NCBI RefSeq assembly: GCF_001761485.1
Contig: NC_090770.1
Location: 2,108,001-2,172,000, forward strand
Length of the DNA stretch: 64,000 nt
Reading direction: 5' to 3'
Origin: Yarrowia lipolytica
Lineage: Eukaryota > Ascomycota > Dipodascomycetes > Dipodascales
In this document: piece by piece, positions 1-9,758 of the stretch
Numbering within the stretch: the first letter of the stretch is position 1
How the letters are laid out: each line of letters starts with the position of its first letter
Translations under genes and position numbers: made by a program
The notes under the pieces: model-generated
What the model saw: the letters and a program-made list of their open reading frames with translations, nothing else
Database searches by the model: none
What the model was told of the DNA's origin: nothing

Positions 1-1
1 G

Positions 2-664
2 TCTGACTTTTTCGACACTATGGCTCAGCTTATTGAGCCCGACTGCATCGATTTTCTGTTCAGGCTACTTTTGCTGGTGTCTTCAGATTCCTCGCTGGAC
101 TCTTTGCAGTCCGACACCAGTCCCGCATATGCTGGAATGGCTCGCTTGCTTGCCAAGGATGAATTCACGGTCGAACAGGCCCTAGAGTTGGTATGTGACA
201 CTGTGGACCTCAAGTCTGCACAGTCTCGAGTTTTGCAAGCTCTCTTCTGTGGCACAGATAGCACTATGATCGAGCTTGCTCACTCTTGTGCCTCCGTGTT
301 CTTTCTACGAGAGTACATTCAAGACAAGACTGCCAGCGAGTTGGCGTCGCTGTGCTCCACTGATCGAAGCATTCTGAATACTACATTCTTGGACAACCTG
401 ATGGACTTCTCTCATCACTCTGAGAAGCCTTCGTCATTCATCCGACACATGTTTGGCTTTTTTGCACAGACCATGGACCCCACGTCTGTCAAAACGTGGA
501 GACCTGAACTGAAGCGCAAGGCGGATTCGGCACTCAAGTCGCGGTCTGATTTTGTGGACAACTTGGACGACTTTAAGTTCAATGCTCTCGTCATGTCCTG
601 GCTCACGCGAGTATCCACAGAGTTCATTGTTGTCGAGCCCGCTCTCTCCTCAGCGTCATTCTAA
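2..664 (+). CDS. C-terminal part of an unidentified protein (5' end outside window)
   Basis: The reading frame is open from the first bases of the window (S-D-F-F-D-T precedes the first Met at 20), so this is probably the 3' end of a longer gene. The visible 220 residues look mostly alpha-helical, with leucine-rich stretches near the start (FLFRLLLLV) and no motif, signal peptide or convincing membrane segment that I can name. The product ends in ALSSASF, followed by an AT-rich 3' region. It could also be a complete 214-residue protein starting at 20. I do not recognise the family. Confidence 0.6.
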   Translation, partial: SDFFDTMAQLIEPDCIDFLFRLLLLVSSDSSLDSLQSDTSPAYAGMARLLAKDEFTVEQALELVCDTVDLKSAQSRVLQALFCGTDSTMIELAHSCASVFFLREYIQDKTASELASLCSTDRSILNTTFLDNLMDFSHHSEKPSSFIRHMFGFFAQTMDPTSVKTWRPELKRKADSALKSRSDFVDNLDDFKFNALVMSWLTRVSTEFIVVEPALSSASF

Positions 665-912
665 AATATTTATATATAGATGGTTAATTTATTATTATGG
701 TAATTATTTATATCAGTGGATTGTACAATATACAGTAAGCAGTAATTTGTTCGTTATATTGTTGCCCTTGCATTAATGCCATTTTTTCAGAACTCCGAAC
801 ATGCAGATACGCATATTTAATGCACCTTAACACATGCACCCAATACAGCATTGAATGATGGTCAACTATTCTCTGTCTAGCTCTTGCGTTCAACACTACT
901 CGTACAACGACC

Positions 913-2022
913 ATGAGAAGAGTCATCCTACAGCCTGGCTCCGACGCAGGTATCAAAGAATCTGTGTCTATTGAGCCAAATTTGCATTTCCGCACACTTG
1001 CTGAGTTCGACAGCTACTTCCAGGAGCTGTTTGAGAAGGCTCCACAGACCTTTAAGGGGTATGAGATGGCATTGACGGAAGGTTCTGAGCGGTGGACCCC
1101 TGTTGATGAGGCTGTGATTGGAAACTGGTTGTCGCTGAAAGCGGCAAACTCGGCCAAGTGGTATATTCGTCCTACCAATCAGATGAATTTCATCAGAGAC
1201 CATGTGGCCCATGAGAAGCTGGAGACGGTGACAGATTCGGTGGCCCAAATGCGTGCATACCTTGAGGAGGAGATCGACGAAATCAAGCAGCGGGCTGGTG
1301 AGGAGATTGCCGCTCTCAGGGGCGAGGTCTGGGCTCTAAAGTTGAAACTGGACACTCTGGAACAAGCCAAGAAGTCTCAGGCTTCAGAAGATCTTGATGT
1401 TATTGAAGAGGGGTTCTCCAAAGGTCTGGCACATTCATCTCCCAAGAAGACTTCTACCCCGAAACTGCAACTTGGCTCAGATGACGAACTGAAACCAGAG
1501 CTGTTCTCTACCTTTGTACAGTTCCGAGTGCCTACAGGGACGAAGAAAGCGTCTATCCCCAAACACGTCCATTCGTGCATTAGCAGCATGGACAGTGTCC
1601 CTGTAGTTTACGCCTTGACCTTGTCTGGTACATACGAGCCCTGCGAATACGTTAGCGAATTGCGTGATAAGATCTATCGAGAGCCAGAATGGGAGAGCTT
1701 TTGCATTGGTATTCACGAGGAAGACGAGCCGGTAAAACAGAGCATAAAAATTGTTACCCCCGCGTCTAAAGGACCTACAGCCAACCGAAGCTACGCGGCA
1801 GCTTCAGGAGGTTCTTCTAAGCCGTCAGTTGTGAAACATCCCAAGCCCTGGATTCCCAAACCCCTGGTCAAGACTGAAGAGAATTTTCCTTCTTTCCGAC
1901 AGGACGACCTTGACGATATCTGTGTCAAGACGGAAAAGATGACCTTTTCAGAGGAGTTTCTGGCAGCTCAGGGACCCCCCACGAGAAGTACCTCCTCTGC
2001 TGGGTCCAAATCCCGGGCTTAG
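913..2022 (+). CDS. Hypothetical protein, possibly the shortened front part of a ZZ-finger adaptor
   Basis: A 369-residue frame. The first ~90 residues could be a small folded domain, perhaps PB1-like, but this is weak. A coiled coil follows at about residues 105-155 (EEEIDEIKQRAGEEIAALRGEV), then a charged, Ser/Pro/Lys-rich low-complexity tail. The frame stops at 2020-2022, but the same frame stays open for about 65 codons beyond that stop. A recognisable ZZ-type zinc finger is encoded in another frame at 2250-2393. The gene may therefore once have been longer, or an unseen intron may join the parts. I cannot assign a function. Confidence 0.55.
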   Translation: MRRVILQPGSDAGIKESVSIEPNLHFRTLAEFDSYFQELFEKAPQTFKGYEMALTEGSERWTPVDEAVIGNWLSLKAANSAKWYIRPTNQMNFIRDHVAHEKLETVTDSVAQMRAYLEEEIDEIKQRAGEEIAALRGEVWALKLKLDTLEQAKKSQASEDLDVIEEGFSKGLAHSSPKKTSTPKLQLGSDDELKPELFSTFVQFRVPTGTKKASIPKHVHSCISSMDSVPVVYALTLSGTYEPCEYVSELRDKIYREPEWESFCIGIHEEDEPVKQSIKIVTPASKGPTANRSYAAASGGSSKPSVVKHPKPWIPKPLVKTEENFPSFRQDDLDDICVKTEKMTFSEEFLAAQGPPTRSTSSAGSKSRA

Positions 2023-2393
2023 AGGGTTCCTTCATCTGAGGAGTCCCTATCGTCTGTAAATAGGATCTACCCACAGAAACTACCAACCCTACTGCAACTG
2101 AACGTGATTCGCCAGATAGGACACAGTATGTATTCTGTTGAATCACATACTACTGCTGGTGCCACTAGCCCGAAGAAGCACAAAACAGGAGATGCCTGTC
2201 GCTCTGGCCAATCCTGAACCTGTGACCAAACTATTCCTGAGGCACCCCAATGCGCAACAGCTGCGACAAGCTGCTGGATAAGACACATGTGCACTGTACT
2301 GATTGTGAGACGTTCACATGTTGCCAGGAGTGTTTCAAGGTGGCTAACCAGACACATCCCAAGGAACACACTTTTGGGCTCTATATTTATTAA
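2023..2393 (+). pseudogene. Decayed 3' extension with a ZZ-type zinc-finger remnant
   Basis: After the stop at 2020-2022 the same frame is open to a TGA at 2215-2217. A second frame is coding-like at about 2192-2249 (ends ..FLRHPNA), and a third at 2250-2393 reads a 47-residue peptide containing C-x2-C-x2-F-x2-C-x2-C, then H-x3-H-T-F and a stop. This is the second half of a ZZ zinc finger; the first Cys pair is incomplete. I see no GTGAGT-like donor or CTAAC-AG acceptor that would remove the breaks, so I read it as the decayed tail of the upstream gene. A frame error in the sequence, or a noncanonical intron, is the alternative. Confidence 0.45.
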
Positions 2394-2614
2394 TAGTTGG
2401 TCCAACCAGACAAAATTCAAAGTAACTGTAATTTCCAGCTAAATTTCAGCCCTGTACAAGTATTTATTTCGATTTTCTTTGACATCCTTGCGATGTTAGC
2501 CATTCTCAATCCCCTGTCTGTATAAATTTCCCGAATACAGCAGCAGTTCTACAAACCCAAACCCAAATACTGTACATTGTAGCTACATGTACATGTCATG
2601 TCACATACCTGTCC

Positions 2615-3796
2615 ATGTACAAGTACGACCTACCAGCAGAACTATGGTCCAATATTCTTGGATATGTTGACTTGAAAAGCCTTCAGCAACTACACAGCTC
2701 GTGTAGTGTCTTCAGAGACGTGTGCGTGGACCAACCGGAAGCGTTCTGGCATGACACTATGAAAGCAGCAGTACCTTGGCATAAGACAATTAAGGAGGAT
2801 GGAAGCAGTGATTTCTGGTTGAAGACCGCTGTCAGTTTTGGAACACAAATAAGCAGGTACGAAGAGGGGGAGCTTTATGTGGGACTGTTTAAAAACGACA
2901 CGAGAGTTGGATACACACATGCGGGACTGTTGAATCCCGAGATAACATGGCAAACAGAGAATGGTGCGGTGTTCCGCCTGGACATGACCTCAATGGCCTA
3001 TGAGACACGTGAAAAACCAGACACTAATCCAGAGATCCCCTTTGTGCATACCTATTGCTCTGCACTTGAGAAGGATGTCTGTGTCTTTACTTATATGAGC
3101 CATCGTGGTGTGGGGATGGTGAGCATGTTGTCCAAGGACCACTCAGTGGAGCTGGAGTTCCCAGATCCTGTCAATCTAATACTTTACAGGATTGAGTACG
3201 GCCACCACAGTCACGAGCTTGTTTTGCTGTTTCAGAAACTGGACGACCAATCTGACATGTTGTTCGCATACTTTCCATGTTTCGAGAGGAAAGAGATGAT
3301 ATTCCTCGGCGCTCTGAACCATGTAGACAGAACTGTGGATGTAAAATTTGCCCAGGGGAGAGTTGTGCTTCCTTGCAAGAGTGGAATCACTGTTATGGAG
3401 GCCATGCATGACACTGAGCAGCCATCATACACATACACTTACGTGCTACACCACCAGGGAAGGCTATGTTTCGCTCTGGGAAAGTACGTTCTTGTCTATG
3501 GTAGCACATTGACTACTCCTGACACCCTCCCAGTCGATATCTTTGATGATGACTGCTGCTATTGGCTTCTGGATGTAGCCGAACGACGGGTTCTCAAGTC
3601 ACGTGACGGAGCCAGGTTTTCAATGAATGCTCTGGGGGGTGTTGGGCCGGTGATTCTAGAAGGGAACAATCTGTTCCTTGGTCTTCTCACTGACTCCCGA
3701 CGGCATTTCTCAGCCAATCTTCACTCTCACATTCAGTTAATTCAGGGAGTTATCACTGAAGAACAGATTACGCTGTGGTTTGGGGAGCAAGCATAG
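2615..3796 (+). CDS. F-box protein
   Basis: A 393-residue protein. An F-box fills about residues 3-45: DLPAELWSNILGYVDL, then LQQLHSSCSVFRDVC and a Trp near 45, the usual L-P-x-E-[IL]-[IW] start and conserved Cys/Phe positions. F-box proteins bind Skp1 and bring substrates to SCF ubiquitin ligases. The rest (about 60-393) has alternating beta-strand character with no clear WD40 or LRR repeats, so the substrate cannot be predicted. The start was chosen because the F-box begins immediately after it. No membrane segment is seen. The family is clear and the precise orthologue is unknown. Confidence 0.8.
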   Translation: MYKYDLPAELWSNILGYVDLKSLQQLHSSCSVFRDVCVDQPEAFWHDTMKAAVPWHKTIKEDGSSDFWLKTAVSFGTQISRYEEGELYVGLFKNDTRVGYTHAGLLNPEITWQTENGAVFRLDMTSMAYETREKPDTNPEIPFVHTYCSALEKDVCVFTYMSHRGVGMVSMLSKDHSVELEFPDPVNLILYRIEYGHHSHELVLLFQKLDDQSDMLFAYFPCFERKEMIFLGALNHVDRTVDVKFAQGRVVLPCKSGITVMEAMHDTEQPSYTYTYVLHHQGRLCFALGKYVLVYGSTLTTPDTLPVDIFDDDCCYWLLDVAERRVLKSRDGARFSMNALGGVGPVILEGNNLFLGLLTDSRRHFSANLHSHIQLIQGVITEEQITLWFGEQA

Positions 3797-4071
3797 CAGT
3801 GAAGATCAAGTGTAACAACCTCTTTATATATCTCACCATTTATTTATTTTAGTTAAGTAATATTTATTTTATAACGATTTCTCCGGAACATATTTGTTTT
3901 TTTCTATTTTTTTTTTGTCCCTTTCTACAGTTCGGTTAATTTGTCATGCCACTAATTATTATATCCAACTACAAGTATATAAAAATTATTCGAGATAAAG
4001 TTCAGGTATCGTGCCTCGCATGGCCTTTATCCCAGCTGATCGTGTTACTAGACTCACTTTCAGCCATTGCC

Positions 4072-5331
4072 ATGTCGCAGCTACACCGAGGAATGCACAA
4101 GAAACCCGGCATGTTTCCCCCCAAAGAAGTATTGGAGGAGGTGGACGCGGGATCAGGCTCAGATACAGAAACCGAGGAGACCGTGGAGTGCACTGAAGAG
4201 GAAGAGGAGCAAGATGAAACTGACGGTCTAGGTGACTTGGGCATGCCGCCACCCAAGAAGACGACCAAGTCGGCTGCTTCGCCGACTGTCCCGGCTCCAG
4301 CATTAATTCCATCTCTCTCACATCTCATTGGGCTGGAAGGAAAGCAACCATCTCGGAAATACGCGCCAGCAGAATGGCCTCAGTACTTTAAGCAGAAGAT
4401 TTCTGTTGCTCGCGACAATGACACATTCAATGTGTTATACACGCCACCTGACGATTCCGAGGCACCCGTCTACGTGTTCCATCACGGCGCGGGATCCTGT
4501 GCAGAGTCGTTTGCACTGCTCTCTGTGCGTCTAAGAGAAATGATGCACGAGGAACGGTTCCAGCTTGCTGCCACTGCCAAGATCCGAGATGAAAATAAGC
4601 TGCCCGGAATGATTGCATTCGACGCCCGAGGACACGGATTCACCGAGGTTGAGTCCACGGACTACTCGTTGGAAGCCTTTACCAACGACTTTGCATTTAT
4701 CGTTGCCAACGTGGTTGCCGAGTTCGGGCTCACTAACAACCTCATTCTGGTGGGCCATTCGCTAGGAGGCGCTGTGGTAACAAACGCGTGCCATTTAAAG
4801 CTCATCCAGCACCCAGTCATTGGTCTTGCTGTTCTGGACGTGGTCGAAGGAACTGCCATTGAGTCGCTAGCAAGCATGCAACAGATTCTCAATTCCCGCC
4901 CTAAATCCTTTCCCACCGTCGAAAAGGGTATCGAATGGACTGTACAGAGTCATACGATCAGAAACAGAGAGTCTGCATGTGTCTCCGTGCCCCCTACTCT
5001 CATAAGCCAGCATGACGGGCCAGGAATGACATGGAGAACCGATCTCATGCTCACGAAGCCCTACTGGAAGGGTTGGTTCACCGGACTGTCTGAGAAGTTC
5101 ATTTCTTGTGCACCGGCCAAACTTTTGATTCTAGCAGGCACAGATCGACTAGACAAAGATCTCATGGTCGGCCAGATGCAAGGAAAGTACCAACTCGTTG
5201 TGTTTCAGGAATCGGGTCATTTCGTACAGGAAGACGCTCCAGACAAGACTGCTCTCAGTCTTATTGACTTTTGGAAACGAAACGACAAGGTGAACAAAAC
5301 CGTTCCCTTGTTTGGTGCCTTTAGAGCATGA
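4072..5331 (+). CDS. PPE1: Protein phosphatase methylesterase 1 (PP2A demethylase)
   Basis: An alpha/beta hydrolase that removes the C-terminal methyl ester from the PP2A catalytic subunit. The 419-residue protein starts MSQLHRGMHKKPGMFPP. An acidic segment (TETEETVECTEEEEEQDETD) follows, then the hydrolase fold from about residue 85. The oxyanion region is VFHHGAGS, the nucleophile elbow is GHSLGG (Ser about 230), an Asp lies in AGTDRLDKDL, and the catalytic His is in ESGHFVQED. The frame is open upstream to 3946, but homology starts at the 4072 Met and the upstream part is AT-rich and leader-like. It is convergent with QNS1, whose stop lies 116 bp away. The acidic insert is longer than I would expect. 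Confidence 0.9.
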   Translation: MSQLHRGMHKKPGMFPPKEVLEEVDAGSGSDTETEETVECTEEEEEQDETDGLGDLGMPPPKKTTKSAASPTVPAPALIPSLSHLIGLEGKQPSRKYAPAEWPQYFKQKISVARDNDTFNVLYTPPDDSEAPVYVFHHGAGSCAESFALLSVRLREMMHEERFQLAATAKIRDENKLPGMIAFDARGHGFTEVESTDYSLEAFTNDFAFIVANVVAEFGLTNNLILVGHSLGGAVVTNACHLKLIQHPVIGLAVLDVVEGTAIESLASMQQILNSRPKSFPTVEKGIEWTVQSHTIRNRESACVSVPPTLISQHDGPGMTWRTDLMLTKPYWKGWFTGLSEKFISCAPAKLLILAGTDRLDKDLMVGQMQGKYQLVVFQESGHFVQEDAPDKTALSLIDFWKRNDKVNKTVPLFGAFRA

Positions 5332-5447
5332 CCAAATGGCATACTATTTATCAATACACACACACACAGCATTTACTGAATACTACATAGCGATGCACTA
5401 TAAAGCGGTTTGTCAATACATACAATACATCATCTACTATAAATCGT

Positions 5448-7565
5448 CTAATCCTCCTTTTTCTTGGTCTCCAGAGATTTGACAATGGCATCAATCTTCT
5501 TGGAGGCCCACGAGAAGCCAGGGTTGATGAGAAAAGGTCGAAGATCGAACCGGTTGTCATCGGGAGAGTACTGCTCAGCGTGGTAAGAAGGAGTGAGAAC
5601 AGTGGTCTTGTGCCGGTTGACGGCGTAGAACCAGAAGAATCGCTTCACCTTGGCAGCAATCTGTTCAGCAGACAGCCGGGGGGTCCACTCGTGATAGAGC
5701 TTGATAAACATAGAGTATGGTCCACACTTTTCGACCTTTCGGAGACGACCAAATACAGACAGCTCGTCGTAGGTCATGCCCATATCTACTTCATCACTCT
5801 GAACGTAATCCTTAGTGATAGGCTCGAGTTCAGCGGTAGGAACAGCAGTAAGGAAGTCATTCAGAATAGGCAGATCAAACTTGTGCTCAGCATAAGCGAT
5901 GAACTTCTTGAGATCGGTCTTGGAAATACCACCAATGGGGTTGATATCGGCGGAAGAACAATCGTACTTCGTCAGGTAACCTCGCAGAGTCTCGTCCACG
6001 TTGGCAGAACCAAGTACCAACAGTCCTCCGGCACGGCCTCGGCACCAGGGGAGGAGCTGGGCAAAAAGATAGGCCAAAACCATTCTCAGACGAGCCTGGA
6101 TGTTTTGAAGAGCCAAGTTCTCGGTGGCAGAGCCTCCGTGGACCTTGAAGATGGGTCGCTTGCCAGTGACAGTCTCAAACAGACCTCTCACGGCAGAAAC
6201 AACAGAGTCCATGTTAAGATCGGTGTGGTAGGCGCCAATGGCTGCAGCCAGGTCCTTGGCTCGGCTTCGGGTGTCCTTGGAGGAGTTTTCGGTTCCCATG
6301 AAACACGTGTGGAAGATTCGGTTACAGAGCTCCTTGGGATCAGTGGGGACGAAGTCGGGGTCACCAGTGACGACCCGAGCGTCCTTGATGACCTGTTCGT
6401 TGCCGTTGTTGGCAGCATCCGCCACAAGCACACACATGGAGTAGACGATGGTGGCGGTGGCACAAGAATCAATACCTCCAGACAGGGGGACGAAAAATCC
6501 AGCTGCTCGACATCGTCGTACGTAGTCCCACATCCAGCATGCGGGCCCCAGAGCGATCTCCTCTTCGGGAGAGTGATATCTGATCTCTCGGGTCGGGGTG
6601 GGGTACACCTCAGAGTCAAAGGTGACAGAGGAAGGAGACAACTCCGCCTTGCAGGTGACCCGGGCGTAACAAGGCGAGTTGGCTGCCTGCATGCACTGAC
6701 TGATCTTCGAAGCTCTGTAGGATCGCACAGCCTCCAGATCAAGAGTGGCGGACACAACCTCGACATCATCCAGACTGAACTGAGATCCCTGGGCAACAAC
6801 TTCACCATTGACAGCAATAACGGCACATCCATCGTAATAGAGACGGTCACCATCGCATCCTCGTTGGTTAGCATACAAGTAGATGCCTCCACACTTGGCA
6901 GTGGCTTCTCGGATCAGCTCCATTCGGGTGTTGAGCTTTCGCAGCTCGTGGTGGGATCCGGAGGAGTTGGTGAAGATCTCCACACCATCGAGAGACATGC
7001 CAATGTGGGGCGACTGGGGCGTGAACAGCTCCTCACAGGTCTCAAAACCGATCACGGCGTCCTTGGTGGAAAGGACACAATCACCAAACGGCACAATAGC
7101 AGACTCGTTGGCACAGACATTCTGCACAAATCGAGGTAGAGTGTAGTCTTCCACGTATCGTGCCTTAGGCCAGGGGGTAAAGTATCGCATCTCTCTGTAG
7201 TTACCGTCGTTGGCAAGGGACAGCTTGGGTCGGATCAGCAGAATCTCCCGGTTGTAGGAGATGACTCGACAATTGTACTTGACATTCTTGTGCATGACGG
7301 GCATTCCAATGTCGAGAATGATGTCGCTGGTGTCGGGGTGTTCGAGGATCTCGGCGTAGACCTCCCACGAGTGCAGATACAGATCACCCTCGAGAAAGTG
7401 ATCCAGACATCCGTAGCCAGTGATTTCAAGTTCGGGACCCACTCGAAGAGAAGCTCCTTGTCGCTTGGCCTCTCGAATAGACTCGAGGATTCGGTCTCGG
7501 TTACCCTCAAAGTCAAGAGCCCATTGGTTCAGGTTGCATGTTGCGAGAGTGACGTAGTGGCCCAT
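5448..7565 (-). CDS. QNS1: Glutamine-dependent NAD(+) synthetase
   Basis: Makes NAD+ from deamido-NAD+, ATP and glutamine, the last step of de novo and salvage NAD synthesis. The 705-residue protein has an N-terminal nitrilase-type glutaminase ([20 protein letters not shown] at the start, E-L-E-I-T-G-Y-G, catalytic Cys in FETCEELF), then a synthetase domain with the PP-loop [18 protein letters not shown] and [15 protein letters not shown]. The C-terminal part includes [21 protein letters not shown]. The start at 7565 gives the N-terminus typical of the family; an in-frame Met at 7622 would add 19 unconserved residues. A TATA-rich stretch lies upstream at 7736-7748. The 519-codon frame on the opposite strand is a shadow. 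Confidence 0.96.
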   Translation of the reverse strand: MGHYVTLATCNLNQWALDFEGNRDRILESIREAKRQGASLRVGPELEITGYGCLDHFLEGDLYLHSWEVYAEILEHPDTSDIILDIGMPVMHKNVKYNCRVISYNREILLIRPKLSLANDGNYREMRYFTPWPKARYVEDYTLPRFVQNVCANESAIVPFGDCVLSTKDAVIGFETCEELFTPQSPHIGMSLDGVEIFTNSSGSHHELRKLNTRMELIREATAKCGGIYLYANQRGCDGDRLYYDGCAVIAVNGEVVAQGSQFSLDDVEVVSATLDLEAVRSYRASKISQCMQAANSPCYARVTCKAELSPSSVTFDSEVYPTPTREIRYHSPEEEIALGPACWMWDYVRRCRAAGFFVPLSGGIDSCATATIVYSMCVLVADAANNGNEQVIKDARVVTGDPDFVPTDPKELCNRIFHTCFMGTENSSKDTRSRAKDLAAAIGAYHTDLNMDSVVSAVRGLFETVTGKRPIFKVHGGSATENLALQNIQARLRMVLAYLFAQLLPWCRGRAGGLLVLGSANVDETLRGYLTKYDCSSADINPIGGISKTDLKKFIAYAEHKFDLPILNDFLTAVPTAELEPITKDYVQSDEVDMGMTYDELSVFGRLRKVEKCGPYSMFIKLYHEWTPRLSAEQIAAKVKRFFWFYAVNRHKTTVLTPSYHAEQYSPDDNRFDLRPFLINPGFSWASKKIDAIVKSLETKKKED

Positions 7566-7941
7566 GATGTGTGGTTGTTGGGTTGAGAGGTGGGAGAGAT
7601 ACAGCCCATGAAGGTTGATCACTGTGCATTGCGGATGTCCGGGAGGTTGTGCGGCTTATGTTACAGTACAGTAGGCTACAGTTCAGTAGGGCGGTGAAGC
7701 GGCGAAACTAGGGAATGGAAAAAAGGGAGTCTTGCATCTATATATATACGATTTGATTGATCTCGTGTCTCCGACCTGGTATTTGTAAAAATATAATGCA
7801 TCCCTTTCTTGGGAGTGATGGTCTATGCATTGTTGAGCTCAACAAAATTAGCATTGTGGGGTAACTAATATTTGACCCTGTTAATTAATACTCAACTAAA
7901 ATACTACATCTGGATGACATAACTCAGCAGGATTTGTACAT
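7566..7941 (-). promoter_or_regulatory. QNS1 upstream region with TATA-like tract
   Basis: The gap between the QNS1 start and the ALK12 3' end. On the minus strand a run of alternating TA (7736-7748, about 180 bp upstream of QNS1) is a plausible TATA element. The rest is AT-rich, and it probably also holds the ALK12 terminator near 7850-7940. No further gene is visible. Confidence 0.4.
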
Positions 7942-9507
7942 TCAACTAACTACTGTACCCTCCCTCGATAACCTCACATGAACACCGTCCCCGTGACTCA
8001 TGGTGATAGAATGCCTCACCCTTAGCGGCCTATCATGGTACTCCTCATCAATCCCGATATCGCTATACTCCTGGACCAGCCTAGTGAGAATGTAACCCAT
8101 TTCAGTGAGAGCAAATTGCTGACCCAGACAGATTCTGGGACCACCATTGAAAGGCAGAAACTCCCATCCCTTTCCCAGAGGTCCTGGATGATTGGTAGTG
8201 TCCCATCTTTCGGGTTTGAACTCCTCGGCATCTTCACCCCAGTATTGCTCGTCTCTGTGTGTCCAGTAAACGGCATAGTTGATTTTCTGACCCTTGGGCA
8301 CAAAGATGGGCTCATCTCCATTAGGTCCACCTCCTCTAGGAAGAGTAGTATCTTTGAGAGCCACTCTCAGGTTGATGGGTACAACAGGATGAAGTCTCAA
8401 AACCTCGTTCAAAACATAACGCAGGTACTCACACTGCTTGAGACTTTCGAAACTGATGTTTTCAATTGTGGTCCCAAAGTCTTCAATCACGGCCTTTCTC
8501 AGCTTGTGGAAAATGTGAGGTTTCTGAGCCAGCTCAAACATGAGCCAGGATAGAGTAGCTGCGGTAGTGTCTCGTCCTGCAATGAGAATGTTGAGAACTT
8601 GATCTCTGAGAACTCGGGGATTAGTGGTATCTCTGGCCAACTCGTACAAAAATATGTACTTGTCAGGATTGGTGTAAATAGGCGCTTTGTGAGCTCGAGC
8701 CTTGAGAGCCTTATCAACGTAACCCTGCACGAACTTTTGAATCAGCTCGTTTACCTGGCGGAACTCGTTCCTGAAGAAGACATCTCCGATTATCCAGTAG
8801 TTTTCTTGGAACACTACTCGCAGAGCCACCAATCGTTGTACTCTGTCAAATGCATGTTGAAAGTTGGCTCCGAACTTCTTAGAGCTCTCGTCTCCGTCCC
8901 TAGTCTCCAGGAGCTCTTTCAGACAGCCTACTGATTCGCCAAGCAAAAAATCAGTAGAAGTGTCCATTGACTGAGCAAAAAACAGTTTTTGAATGTCGAA
9001 ATACTCGCCCTTGAAGTTGTCTACACACTGTGCAAACTCCTGAAAGTGGTGCTCCACTGAGTCCAGACGTGAGATCTGCTCTCTTGAAAACTGAGGTCTC
9101 AGTAGAGCACGAGAATGAGACCAGCTTGAGCCCTCCACGGTGAATATTCCGTATCCCAGAGACGGACAAAGCGCTTCTTTTCTGATTCCGAAAGAAAAAT
9201 CTTTGAATTGAGTCGCCAGAATCGCCTTGACATTGTCAGGATCCCGGGTCACCAGCAATTGAGTGGGGAAGACAGGATAGAGATGGGTCTTGCCATGTTC
9301 TTTGAACTGAGCTCCCCAGCCGGCTGGTCCAATATCCTTAACAAATCCTGATAGCTGGTGGACCAGCCCTCTCCATCCAAGAAGTCCATTGGAAGCAATC
9401 GGAGGATACCCATATCCAGACTTCTTCTGTCTTCTCTTGAGGTCGGCTAGCACCAGCACCCTCCACAAGGTAAAGAAGAGGGTGACTCCAATCAGTATTT
9501 CGAGCAT
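7942..9507 (-). CDS. ALK12: Cytochrome P450, CYP52 family (n-alkane / fatty-acid omega-hydroxylase)
   Basis: A 521-residue microsomal P450 expected to hydroxylate the terminal carbon of alkanes or fatty acids, using a P450 reductase. An N-terminal membrane anchor (about residues 2-22, LEILIGVTLFFTLWRVLVLA) is followed by the P450 fold: I-helix AGRDTTAATLSW, K-helix ExxR in NEVLRLHPV, and heme loop FNGGPRICLGQQFAL with the Cys ligand. The overall pattern matches CYP52. Y. lipolytica has twelve such genes (ALK1-ALK12). I assign ALK12 from its proximity to LIP2, recalled from the genome's gene order rather than proven. The promoter is short, 251 bp before the EF-2 stop. Confidence 0.88.
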   Translation of the reverse strand: MLEILIGVTLFFTLWRVLVLADLKRRQKKSGYGYPPIASNGLLGWRGLVHQLSGFVKDIGPAGWGAQFKEHGKTHLYPVFPTQLLVTRDPDNVKAILATQFKDFSFGIRKEALCPSLGYGIFTVEGSSWSHSRALLRPQFSREQISRLDSVEHHFQEFAQCVDNFKGEYFDIQKLFFAQSMDTSTDFLLGESVGCLKELLETRDGDESSKKFGANFQHAFDRVQRLVALRVVFQENYWIIGDVFFRNEFRQVNELIQKFVQGYVDKALKARAHKAPIYTNPDKYIFLYELARDTTNPRVLRDQVLNILIAGRDTTAATLSWLMFELAQKPHIFHKLRKAVIEDFGTTIENISFESLKQCEYLRYVLNEVLRLHPVVPINLRVALKDTTLPRGGGPNGDEPIFVPKGQKINYAVYWTHRDEQYWGEDAEEFKPERWDTTNHPGPLGKGWEFLPFNGGPRICLGQQFALTEMGYILTRLVQEYSDIGIDEEYHDRPLRVRHSITMSHGDGVHVRLSREGTVVS

Positions 9508-9758
9508 GTCTGTTTTTTCGGGAGATAAGCAGTGAGAGCGCTACATCTTCCGCGCAAACTTGGGATTTGTCTTAGTCCACACTTTTACTTAGCGTGAGTT
9601 TGAGTTGTGGGGACTGGAGCTATGGCATCCTGATTATTCTACAAGCAGACTACTGTAGATTACGAGTCTGGACATCCACGATAACATTCGAGAGGGTGCT
9701 AATGGTCAATTACAAACAAATTCATTTCCAGTTACAAACACATCACAAACTCCATTCA
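9508..9758 (-). promoter_or_regulatory. ALK12 promoter / EF-2 terminator interval
   Basis: The only DNA upstream of the P450 before the EF-2 stop codon. No clear TATA box is visible. I looked for the CATGTG-type half sites of the known ALK1 alkane-response element and did not find them here, so alkane induction is not supported by the sequence. Confidence 0.35.

Noticed and set aside
5580-7139. 519-codon frame antisense to QNS1
   Set aside because: It lies entirely within the strongly conserved QNS1 coding sequence and shows low-complexity composition. It is a by-product of codon bias.
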